Source of the DNA: Theileria orientalis strain Shintoku
Taxonomy: Eukaryota; Apicomplexa; Aconoidasida; Piroplasmida; Theileriidae
Assembly (NCBI RefSeq): GCF_000740895.1
Contig: NC_025260.1
Coordinates: 2,398,001 to 2,462,000 of the forward strand
Direction of reading: 5' to 3'
DNA: 64,000 nt
A program made the translations under genes and the position numbers. The notes under the pieces were generated by a model. That model was not told the DNA's origin, did not search any database, and saw only the letters and a program-made list of their open reading frames with translations. This document shows, in pieces, positions 1 to 10,796 of the stretch. Numbering within the stretch: the stretch's first letter is position 1; every line of letters begins with the position of its first letter.

Positions 1-1339
<1,339 letters not shown>

Positions 1340-1781
1340 GTTAAAGCCCTTAATGTTTCATGATTTTAGAGAACGCGTAATTTAATACGGTCCATGCTAC
1401 ATGAATGCATATGAGCTCATTTAAACAGAACAACCACTGCCGAGAGCCAATCGTGAAACAGACAGGTGCCAGTGTGATCAATCTTTAGTACTTTGAAGTG
1501 AGTTAAAAAAGAAATGTGCCACTGTGATCCGGAAGGAAGGAGCACAATAACCGAAGTAAACCAGAAACAGGTAACAGTAACACATAAAAGGAGGCCACAG
1601 AGGCTATATTTAACATTCTGGAAAGGATTATATAAAATTTAACAGGAAGTAGGTTGTTTATTTGATTCCTGGCGACAAATAGAGAATCAAACTATAAACT
1701 AGTGAATTATTAAAACAACACTACCATAAAATAAAAATTAACGGAATACAATTAAAAAAAAATCAATTATAAATAGTGAAC
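1340..1781. other. Intergenic region, CDPK to first HAD gene
   Basis: AT-rich non-coding sequence. The only structure seen is a short imperfect repeat, gtgccagtgtgatc at 1466 and gtgccactgtgatc at 1516. It should contain the CDPK 3' UTR and the promoter of the first HAD gene; no motif can be assigned. Confidence 0.6.
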
Positions 1782-2827
1782 ATGGAGGAGAATCACAGGA
1801 AAGAGAGCCACACAGTTCTTTGCTCGATTCTTACTTTATTCATACTAGGTATAATTTTTAATTTAAAAAAAAACTGCAATGATGTAAAAACTATATAACC
1901 TGCTCTTAGGATCTGCAGCTTTCGTTGGAGCGTACTTCGCAATAAAATCCGACAAAATGAAGCCCATTGCAATGTTTGAAAAGCCAAATCCACTTCCAAA
2001 ATACTTCGCAATTGACATAGATGGGACCTTTTATACCAGAAACGAAGATATTTACAAGAGTAACGTGGATGCCTTCAAGATGGTGATGGATAAAGGCGTC
2101 ATACCGTTTTTCTGCACAGGTAGGCGAACGTTATATTTAACGCATTTGTTTAGGAAGAAACATCGTTTCAACTAGAAATCTAGTAGGAGAATATTTCTCG
2201 AGCCTAACTGGGTTCAGAGGATACCCAGGGGTGTATATGAACGGAACGTTGGTCTACGACACAGAAGGAAATTTGATCAAAATTGAAACCTTTTCAACTG
2301 ATTTACTAGATAAATTCATCAAGTTTATTACAGAAAAGGGCATGGAATCGGAAGCTGCGTTTTATGAAGTCACTAAATCCTTCAGTCTCCATCCCCTATC
2401 AGAAAAAGTTATTGCGTATTTGAATACAAACAAAGTACCAGTCCCAGAAGTAGTATCCATCGATACGCTAATGACGAAGAACATAGTTTTGATCGCATTT
2501 CCTCCGATTGATATTGACATTGAAGGCGTAAAGAACGGAGTGGACTATAACTATAAACAGTCTGACGAATATGTTGTCTGTATAACACCAGGAAGTTCTA
2601 CAAAGAAAAGGGGCTTGGAGTTTTTGTTGAGGAGCCTAAACACCGACGGCTCAAACTGCGCATACATAGGCGACGGAGACAACGATATTGAGGCAATGGA
2701 CTATTGCTCATCGTCGTTCGCAGTAGGCAACTCTTCCGACACAGTAAAGAGCCACGCATCCTGGGTAGTCGATTTAAACTACGACCAGGGCGCCTTCCAC
2801 AAAGTTGCAAATTGTATGTATCGATAA
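1782..2827 (+). CDS. HAD-superfamily (Cof/Hydrolase_3-type) phosphatase, copy 1, membrane-anchored
   Basis: Predicted 316-residue member of the Cof-like HAD-IIB phosphatases, which dephosphorylate small phospho-metabolites; substrate unknown. Exons 1782-1848, 1910-2119 and 2154-2827. The first exon supplies the ATG and, joined to exon 2, gives a hydrophobic segment around residues 13-33 with charged flanks, so this copy looks like a signal-anchor protein rather than one with a simple cleaved signal. Motif I is DIDGT, the CTG-R turn follows at the second intron, and motif IV is GDGDND; a motif III lysine sits just before GLEFLL. The second intron (34 nt) splits the Gly codon of CTG at phase 1, exactly as in the five other copies. 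Catalytic residues look intact. The start is the only upstream ATG that joins in frame; this small exon is the least certain part. Confidence 0.85.
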
Positions 2828-3039
2828 ACACGCTAAATTACACAAATAGCGCAATAATAGTTGAAATAAAATGATTTAATAAAATACACAAACTTGTAAT
2901 GTTTAAAAACTAGTTTGTATTTTACACATCACAGCACCACCACATCATATACGCTGCGTAAGATAGAATGTAAAATATTTACTTACACATCTTGTTTGTG
3001 ATATATGTATCTAAAATGGATATTTATATAAAGTGATTT

Positions 3040-3966
3040 ATGATAACAAATGTTCTAAAATTAAAAGTTCTGGTACTTGTACTATATGTACACTGTGGAA
3101 ACATCGCAAATTTTGTAAAGCCAAATACACCTCCGAAATACTTTGCAATAGATGTGGACGGCACATTTTATGTAGAGAATGAATCAATTTTCAGAAAAAA
3201 TGTAGACGCCTTCAAGTTATTAAAGGAAAAGAACATCACTCCCATTCTCTGTACCGGTATGTAAATATACATATATATTTATTTTATAGCTAGGGGGCCA
3301 GGGCCTACCAGAAAATTGATAGGCAGCCAATTTCTAGGGGATATGGATTATGAGGGGTACCCAGGAGTATATAATAACGGTGCCGTTGTTTACGATTCAG
3401 ACGGTAATCTAATTAAGATTGAGAAGTTCTCCGAAGATTTTCTGAATAAATTTAAAGCATATACGACTGAGAACGGTTTCAATTCTAGGGTAATATATTG
3501 TACTCCAGACGAGCTACTTACCATTGAAAAACTGAATGAAGATGCGCCCGAGTATCTTAAATCCATTGTGAACGACGAAGTTGTTCAGGTCACTTATGAT
3601 GAGTTAAAACTAAAAAATGTAGTTCTTATAATTGTTTTAAAACACAATGTAGACACCTTTGAACTAATAAATGAAGTTGATCAAGTAAAATATATCGAAA
3701 AGGAACGAAGTCAATTATCTCCTAAAGGTGTAAGTAAGAAAACAGGTCTCGAGGCTTTACTTACACATTATAAATCAAATCATAAAGATTGTGTTTACAT
3801 TGGAGATAATAATAACGACAATGAAGCATTAGAGTACTGTAAAATATCCTTTGTTGTTGGCAACGCTAAGGATGAAGTTAAACAAAAGGCGAAGTGGATA
3901 TTAGACTTAAACTATGACCAGGGAGCTTTCGAAAAGGCCGTTAAACTACTAGTCGGTACAGAGTGA
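3040..3966 (+). CDS. HAD-superfamily (Cof-type) phosphatase, copy 2, secreted
   Basis: 297-residue paralogue. Exons 3040-3256 and 3290-3966. The N-terminus (MITNVLKLKVLVLVLYVHCG) is a clear signal peptide, so the enzyme should enter the secretory pathway. Motif I is DVDGT and motif IV is GDNNND. The acceptor at 3289 gives CTARG where the paralogues have CTGR; it keeps the same 17-residue spacing and the following Arg. A later acceptor at 3301 would restore CTG but lose that spacing, so I prefer 3289. The last 115 bases (3850-3964) are almost identical to the end of copy 3, which suggests gene conversion. A broken copy follows directly downstream. Substrate unknown. Confidence 0.88.
3850..3964. 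repeat. Near-identical 3' tract shared with HAD copy 3
   Basis: 115 bp matching 7580-7694 with two mismatches (3899 and 3959), while the sequence immediately upstream in the two genes is clearly diverged. It encodes the last part of both enzymes. The sharp boundary is the mark of gene conversion rather than whole-gene duplication. Confidence 0.9.
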
Positions 3967-4368
3967 TCCCTATTTTGAATATCATAGCATCCTAACCAAC
4001 CAGGAAAGGATAAAGCAAAAGAGTGTACTCTCAATTATAGTTGTAGAACATCCGCTTGACGACTTTGAGGTTATAAACGAAGTAACCTGTGTAAAATACA
4101 ACAAAGGAAACCTCTACTAGTGTCACCGAGAGGTTGCAATATAAAATTGGGAGTAGAAGCGCTGCTGAAGCACATGAAATCAAACGGTAACGTATGTGCT
4201 TATATTGGAGACAATGCAAACGACGGCGAAGAGATGAAGTACTGTAAACTATCCTTTGCAGTCGGTAACGCAGACGTGACGAAAGGAAACGCCAAGTGTG
4301 TGTTGGACCTCAAACACGACGAGGCAGGGGTCGAAAAGGCCGTCAAATCCTTGCACTATCCAGTATAA
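3967..4368 (+). pseudogene. Truncated, frameshifted HAD-family copy
   Basis: Sequence from about 4005 reads as the middle of a HAD paralogue (IIVVEHPLDDFEVINEV, resembling IIVLKHNVDTFELINEV of copy 2). It then hits a stop just after 4110 in that frame. The C-terminal half continues in another frame from about 4115: VSPRG, then YIGDNANDGEEM (motif IV), ending at TAA 4366-4368. Motif I, the signal peptide and the N-terminal half are absent. The start of the fragment (3975-3996) matches the 3' flank of copy 5 at 10206-10227. I read it as the remnant of an unequal exchange inside the array. The C-terminal ORF of about 82 codons could still be transcribed but could not make a complete hydrolase. 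Confidence 0.85.
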
Positions 4369-4459
4369 ATAACTGAGTTAACCAACCAATTTTAAGCGTT
4401 TAATTTTATATAACATTTACGGTATTTGATTATCTTACAGGCGAGTTCAGCATTGCTAA

Positions 4460-5017
4460 CTATTTTTTCGGGGGGAAAGGCAGTTTAAAATTGAAAGGCA
4501 ACGCCCCAGTCTGTTTAAACAAGCACGAAACGGAGTCCTGAGTGCAGTGGGAGAAACACTAAAGAGAGTGAGTAAAGAATAAAAGTACCTCGGTGTTGGT
4601 GAAGTCGAACGTCTTTATCCAGTGCTGAAAGCACCCCTTGAACATACAGTGGAGGGTGTTGCACAGGCAGAACTGCCAGTTTACCCTCGAGTGCCAGGGG
4701 ACAGGACACGAGTTGAGTGAAGACACACATTGGAGAAACTTCTCGCCGGTAACGTTTCCGTTCTCCCCCAGGCAGTAGCGAACGACCATGGTGAACGGGT
4801 ACGTCTTCAACTTAGAGAGAGTCTCGTGGAACAGAGGGGCGTCCTTCTTGGAAACGGCACTGAGAACGGAGGATGACCTCTCGGCGAAGCACGAATCGTC
4901 GGCGACGAGCGACCTCACTGAACCCAAGTTCAAAATATAGTACAACAACGTAAAATAATATACAAAACACATTTTAACCATATTAACAATAAATAAATTT
5001 AAAGATCGCATCCCCAT
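4460..5017 (-). CDS. Small cysteine-rich secreted protein, unknown function
   Basis: 175 residues from exons 5017-4589 and 4558-4460, read on the minus strand. The N-terminus is strongly hydrophobic (CFVYYFTLLYYILNLG), consistent with a signal peptide or anchor. About a dozen cysteines follow, including CLCNTLHC and CFSHCTQ, which suggests a disulfide-bonded extracellular or lumenal domain. The 30-nt intron joins NTE to CFSHC in phase 0. The start is placed at the ATG only 7 nt after the stop of the upstream gene; in-frame ATGs at 5011, 4984 and 4975 are alternatives. I recognise no family. Because the spacing is so tight, a single transcript or one larger gene should be considered. Confidence 0.65.
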
Positions 5018-5024
5018 CACAAAT

Positions 5025-6390
5025 TCACTTGACCTTCCTATGCAGTTTGGACCACTTGGTGTCGAAAATGACCCTGAAAACAAATAAAAATTATCAAAAA
5101 GCATTTAAAACCTTGAAACGAAGAACGTGGTCGGGCACAAGTGGTAAGCTCGGAACCTTCCGAAATGTGTAACGCTTTCACGTCTAAACGGTTAATTTAA
5201 AAGCCATATTTATGCGAAACCTGTTTTTGGCAACCGCCGCAGCCTGCTTGATGGAACACTTGTTGCACTGAGGGTAGAAGTGCTGTTCTGGCTTAACCAG
5301 GTGAATTGGTATAAGCCGGTGCCTCAGCAGAAACGATATATATTTGCCGCTCAACTTTCTTTTAACCACGCCCGAAGGCGGCTGATGATCTGCGATATAC
5401 CTCTCGGTGTCAGAAATCATGCCACAGGTGTGACACCCATATTTTTTACCAATGGCTTGAATTACTCCCTTCTGAAAAGTGTTGGCGTACCCGTAGCCGT
5501 CCGCCTTGAGAGAGAGTTTGGGCATTGCGTAGGCACCGGGATGCGATAATTCACTCGGAGTGAACGAGTGTAGACTGAATAACAGTTAAAAATGGACAAA
5601 AGCCAACGTACCTTCCGCCAAGAAGTAGAAAGGTGCCCAGCCCATATCCCGAAATTACTGCCAACTCCCTCTTAAACCTGCCCCTATTTGGACTCGGCGA
5701 CTTGAGTGATATCCGCAAGTCCTCATTCACGTCATCCTCAGCGCCGCCAGATCCGAGCAGCTGATTTTTAATATGGATGTCCAGCGATGCCAGATTCGGA
5801 GGAAGCCGATTGTGCAAGTATTTGGAGCACCTATAAAGAAGCAGTATAGGCACGTTTATGCAAGCCAGACTCGACTTAGAGGGGTCAATCACCTCCCTCA
5901 TCCTATGGGCCAAAACGCTATCCTTGAACGCTATTAAAATTGCGTCAACCAGCAGTTCTGAAACTTTATATGACACATAACTCCCGAAGGTGACAGTGAG
6001 GAGTCCGTAAAACTTTCCACTAAATAAAGAGGAAGTATCTACGTTGAACTCCCTCTGAATCCACTGAGCAATGTTCGATAGGACCAAAAACAGAGCGTTA
6101 ATGACCAAAGCTTGGCAGCAATAAGTGCCTAAAATTGCAATGATTCGATCGATTGGCCTACCGCAGACCATTGAACACAGTTGAATGTCAGTGTGTACCT
6201 TATTCTTCTCTACAGTGTGTGTTTCAGCCATTTTCGGCTCCAAACTGCCGGAACCTTCTGAAGATTTCTCAGACTGTTCAGAATCTTGCAAGTATTGAGT
6301 TTGAACTGATGCAGTATTTGTAAATAACTTAGATTGTGAAGGCACAAAATCATAAAGGATAATACACAATAGTAAACAACAAAATCTCAT
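5025..6390 (-). CDS. Signal-peptide membrane protein with C-terminal CxxC / DHxxP / CxxC domain
   Basis: 417 residues from exons 6390-5612, 5574-5221, 5183-5112 and 5073-5025. The N-terminus (MRFCCLLLCIILYDFV) is a signal peptide. Hydrophobic segments follow at about residues 80-105 and 125-155, with shorter ones near 175 and 245. The C-terminal 140 residues are of a different kind: YGCHTCG, then YIADHQPPSG, then FYPQCNKCS, then HFGRFRAYHLCPTTFF. Two CxxC pairs bracketing an Asp-His-x-Pro-Pro motif resemble the treble-clef layout of HNH/endonuclease VII folds; that is my inference. Introns 2 and 3 (37 and 38 nt) were placed because they extend the conserved sequence; without intron 2 the frame stops early at 5184. 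Function unknown. It is divergently arranged with HAD copy 3. Confidence 0.8.
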
Positions 6391-6798
6391 CTAAACTACA
6401 TACGGCTAATATTAAACAGAAGAAGGTTAATAAAAATACATTTAAATTATAATATATGGTCAAATGTGTGTATAATACAGATTCACACCCTGAATATTTA
6501 AAGCGATATTTAATAATAAAATAGACATTTTATAAACAACAATTAACATCATAATAAAAATTAATATATATTTGATAATATATACTAAATTTGTGTTACA
6601 TGTGATACAATAACTCCCACCATCTAATGGTCGATATCTATTAAACTGTTTTTGTTTTTTATTCATCATTGTAACTTTTATGTATATTAATTCATTGTAA
6701 ATATAATGTTGTTATTTAGCCATTGTAGACCATACTTTGCATCATAAATATGATGGAACTCACTTTAAATCAAATTCACTTGTAAAATATTAATTGGA
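6391..6798. other. Divergent intergenic region
   Basis: Very AT-rich non-coding sequence between two divergently transcribed genes. It must hold both promoters. I see no repeat or recognisable element. Confidence 0.6.
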
Positions 6799-7717
6799 AT
6801 GAGCAATATCAACGAATTTATTGCTCCCAAAACTGCTCCCAGGTTTTTAGCACTGGATATCGATGAAACATTCGTCGTTGATGACGAGGAAGTTTATAAT
6901 AGGAACAAGAAATCGTTCAGACTCCTTAGGTCAAAAGGGATTGTACCCTTATTTTGCACAAGTAATAAATAAAATATTTATGTACTTTCACACATTTTAA
7001 CTAACATTCTTTCTTTTAGGTCGATGCTACGTATCGGCAATGACAAGGGTAGGGGTAAACTTCGTAGAGGAAACGGGATATAACGGATTCCCGGGTGTAT
7101 ATGCTAACGGATGCTGTGTACTCGATGACTCTGGGGAAGCCGTTTTTTTCGAAAAATTCTCAATCGAATTTTTGGATAAATTTGTAAAATATATGTGCCA
7201 TAACAAAATACAGAATGATACTTATTTTGAGACGATAAACAGATCTCTGATTCTCGAAGAACCTAGCATACATATCAACAAAAACGTTCAGATGAAGACA
7301 ATGCACAAGCCAGAATTGTCAACCTTAGAAGAGGTTTATAAAAGCGATATAATCAGCATACGTTATATTACAAATGGAATTGAAATCCCCGATTTGGAAT
7401 GTGGAAAGGATTACGTTCGCGTAGTGTACGGAAATATTGTGACCCTGAACCCACCTGGCGTGACAAAACACATAGGATTGAAGAAGCTACTGAAGCATTA
7501 CAATGTGAACCCTAGGAATTGTGCCTATATAGGAGACGGAGAGAACGATATACCTGGTTTTGAGGTATGCGAGACTTCGTTTGTTGTTGGCAACGCTAAG
7601 GATGAAGTTAAACAAAAGGCGAAGTGGGTATTAGACTTAAACTATGACCAGGGAGCTTTCGAAAAGGCCGTTAAACTACTAGTCGGTTCAGAGTTAAATA
7701 TTAAACAAATAAAATAG
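6799..7717 (+). CDS. HAD-superfamily (Cof-type) phosphatase, copy 3, no signal peptide
   Basis: 286 residues, exons 6799-6961 and 7020-7717. It starts MSNINEFIAPKTAP with no hydrophobic leader, and no upstream in-frame ATG exists before a stop, so this paralogue appears cytosolic. Motif I is DIDET (Glu where the others have Gly), the CTG turn reads CTSR across the intron, and motif IV is GDGEND. These are substitutions at positions near the active site, though both motif I aspartates remain. The 3' end is a conversion tract shared with copy 2. Its 58-nt intron is longer than those of its siblings. Either a neofunctionalised or weakened enzyme. Confidence 0.85.
7580..7694. repeat. Near-identical 3' tract shared with HAD copy 2
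   Basis: Partner of 3850-3964: 115 bp with two differences, in frame in both genes. Confidence 0.9.
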
Positions 7718-7988
7718 CTATAACAGCTCTCAATTGTGAAATATCAAATATCGTAACAGAGCGAAACCGCCGTTGCCATCATCTTGTGTACCATATCGAA
7801 ACATGTTTGTAACAGTTAAAAATGTCCAAAATTGTCTTTAATATTTTGTGAAATATTAACCTTTACATCCCCATACCTACTCAAGTCCTTTATTATTGTT
7901 TGTAGGAGAGGTCGAATCTATTAAGATTCAGAATCTCAGAAATTGTAATATATAATTATTAATAACTAATTGTAACATAGCATATCAT

Positions 7989-8127
7989 CCAACTTAATAA
8001 TGCAGTACCCATTTTGTTTAAAAGCCGTGATTTGTATAATTATATTATACTCATGGCATATAAAATCAGCTGATATCGCACAGTTTCAAAAACCCAGTAC
8101 ACCTCCAAAATATTTTGGAATTGATGT
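7989..8127. repeat. Near-identical 5' tract shared with HAD copy 5
   Basis: 139 bp matching 9249-9387 with four mismatches, covering the sequence just before the ATG, the signal peptide and the approach to motif I. Further upstream, tttacatccccatacct recurs at 7862 and 9118, so part of the promoter was copied too. Identity drops at motif I and beyond. Confidence 0.9.
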
Positions 8128-8936
8128 AGACGGCACATTTTATACTGATAACAACGAACAATTTAAAAAGAATAGCCAGGCTTTTAAACTATTGAAAGAT
8201 AAACAAATTACGCCATTTTTATGTACAGGTATGTAACTAATTATATATGTATTATTATTCAGGAAGGGGATATCAGTCTAATAAAAAAGTGTTAAGCACG
8301 GAGTTTGAAACTACTACAGGTTACAACGGATACCCGGGGGTATATAATAACGGTGCAGTTGTTTATGACCCAGATGGCAATCTAATCCAAATCGAGAAAT
8401 TATCTGTAGAGTTTCTTGACAAATTTAAAGAATATGCTGAAACAAATAACATTAATGATAGAACTATTTATTATACCGACACAAAAATTCACTGTCTCGA
8501 CACACTAACGAGTGATGCTGTAGCATATTTTAATTCACTTAGATATGATGATATAGAAAAAACAACTTATGAAGAGTTAAAACAAAAGAATGTAGTTACG
8601 ATTGGATGTTTCAATCACGAAATTAATAATTTCCAACAAATTAACGATGTATATTTTGTTAAATTCGCAGGAGAAGACTATTTTCAAATGGGACCAAAAG
8701 GTGTTAATAAAAAAACGGGACTTGAGGCTTTACTAAATCACTTTAAGTCGAACGCCAATGAATGCGCTTATATTGGAGACAATAAAAATGATCACGAAGC
8801 CATGGAATACTGTTACATATCCTTTGCCGTAGGAAACGCCGATAATGATACAAAAAAGAAGGCAAAGTGGGCGTTAGATATTAAAAATGATGAAGGAGCT
8901 TTTGAAAAGGCCGTTAAACTATTGACTGATGACTAA
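8000..8936 (+). CDS. HAD-superfamily (Cof-type) phosphatase, copy 4, secreted
   Basis: 300 residues, exons 8000-8228 and 8263-8936. The leader MQYPFCLKAVICIIILYSWH is a signal peptide almost identical to that of copy 5. Motif I is DVDGT, the intron splits the Gly of CTGR at phase 1, the motif III lysine lies in KKTGLEALL, and motif IV is GDNKND. All expected HAD catalytic residues are present, so it is probably active in the secretory pathway or outside the parasite. Substrate unknown. Unlike its 5' end, the middle of the protein is well diverged from copy 5. Confidence 0.9.
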
Positions 8937-9259
8937 GAATACGATATTCATTATTCAATCAAGAGATGTGTGTCGGCTTTTCCGATGTGTTAATACATAA
9001 TTTTATCATGGAGCCCGGTCGTCGTTGCGGCTATCCTGTGTATTTTACAAAAACATGCTTGTAATATTTTAATTTAATAGAAACAGTTCCTTCCTTAATA
9101 TTTGTGAATTTTTTGTATTTACATCCCCATACCTTATTACTTTAAACGATTCTTTGTTTTTGGGTGAATTAGAGCGCATGTACACATAAAATCCCCGAAA
9201 TGTTAATGTAAGGTTTTATGGAAAAATCTTTGTAATATAGCATCGCAACCAACTTAATA
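8937..9259. other. Intergenic region between HAD copies 4 and 5
   Basis: Non-coding and AT-rich. It is partly homologous to the region upstream of copy 4 (7740-7999), with shared blocks such as tttacatccccatacct and aacttaataatg, so it is the duplicated promoter region of the pair. Confidence 0.7.
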
Positions 9260-9387
9260 ATGCAGTACCCATTTTGTTTAAAAACCGTGATTAGTATAAT
9301 TGTATTATACTCATGGAATATAAAATCAGCTGATATCGCACAGTTTCAAAAACCCAGTACACCTCCAAAATATTTTGGAATTGATGT
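9249..9387. repeat. Near-identical 5' tract shared with HAD copy 4
   Basis: Partner of 7989-8127: 139 bp with four mismatches. Confidence 0.9.
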
Positions 9388-10197
9388 GGATGGGACTTTT
9401 TTCGTAAAGGACGAAGCCGTTTTCAGAAAAAACATTGAGGCCTTTAAGTTGTTAAAGAGCAAAAACATTACACCTTTCTTTTGCACAGGTATGTTTCTTA
9501 AACTCATTTCATTTGTTTAGGTTCTGATAGGTTTTCCAATAAAAAATTGCTCGGAGATAGCTTCTTCACAGAAACTGGCTACGACGGTTTCCCTGGAATA
9601 TATGACAACGGGGCCTTAGTATACGGTCCAGATGGTAGTCTGATTAAAATTGAGAAGTTTTCTGAGGAGTTTCTTGACAAGATTAATGAACACATGACAA
9701 ACAACAATATTAATTCGAGAGTTATTTATATGAACGAAGATAAGTTGTATTCAGTTCAAAAACTAGATGATGATGTATTAAATTATCTCAAGTCGTTTAA
9801 CTATGAGCCAACACAATCAACCTTTGAAGAAATTAAGAAGAAGAACATTGTATCCATTGGTTTCAACAGTGATAATTTTGAAATAACTGGCCTAACCAAA
9901 GATACAGACTATATTATCAGTTTTGGTGAAGCAGGAGTAGCACAGTTAACACCTCCAGGAATTAATAAGAGATCAGGCATTGAGGCGTTACTAAATCACT
10001 ATAATTCCAATGCCAATGAATGTGCATATATAGGGGATTCACAGAACGATCACGAAGCCATGGAGTTTTGTTATGTATCATTTGCCGTAGGAAACGCCGA
10101 TGATGATACAAAACAAAAGGCAAAGTGGGTATTAGATTTAAACTATGACAAGGGAGCTTTCGAAAAGGCTGTTAAACTATTGACTGATTCTTTGTGA
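9260..10197 (+). CDS. HAD-superfamily (Cof-type) phosphatase, copy 5, secreted
   Basis: 301 residues, exons 9260-9488 and 9521-10197. The signal peptide is MQYPFCLKTVISIIVLYSWN. Motif I is DVDGT and motif IV is GDSQND; the 32-nt intron gives CTGSDR, with an inserted Asp before the Arg position. The substrate-cap region differs from copy 4 although the 5' ends are nearly the same, so the pair may differ in specificity. The 3' flank at 10206-10227 reappears before the broken copy at 3975. Confidence 0.9.
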
Positions 10198-10796
10198 CAT
10201 CTTATTTGAATATCATAGCTTCCTAACAATATATAATAACCACATTTAAACAATTTAAACCCTAACATTTTGTATATTTACGTTACTGTAGGCAGTTCAC
10301 TAATTATATTCCGATGCCCTGTGCTATGTGTAAGATCTGAACAACTGATAAAATAGTGCATAAAAAAATTAAATGACGGAAACATAAAACAAAACAGAAA
10401 GTAAGTGGATTAATGTAACAAATTCATAGTACCAATAATTACTCAAATAAATAAACTATATCAAAAAAAAAAAAAAAAAACAAAGCCATGAAGTAAAAGA
10501 GAAAACATTGAAAACACAAAATTTGATATAAATATAAAAATATATGAATTTTAATATTGATTACACAATAAACAACTAATATGGGTAACAGCAGGCTACG
10601 TTACCCAAAAATGTAATATTTTCCAATTTTTAACCTTTAATACCTTATAATCAATTTTAATATGTTGAAAAATTAGTTCTATAGTAGTTTTATTTCTCTG
10701 TGCTAAAATTTAGTATATGACGTACACATGCATTGTACTTCCCTGGCCATATAGTGTGTAGTTGAAACTAACTGAAAACTGTTTATATTGTCAAAA
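10198..10796. other. Intergenic region with an 18-nt A run
   Basis: AT-rich, no coding potential. Contains a run of 18 A at 10463-10480 on the + strand and the 22-bp block at 10206 also found at 3975. No target-site duplication or retroelement feature is visible around the A run. Confidence 0.6.

Noticed and set aside
5184..5220. Early stop of the CxxC/DHxxP protein at 5184
   Set aside because: This stretch has GT and AG ends (37 nt). Removing it continues a plausible conserved C-terminus through two more exons.
10463..10480. 18-nt A run as a sign of retroposition
   Set aside because: No target-site duplication, no processed gene upstream of it, and similar A/T runs are common in these AT-rich gaps.
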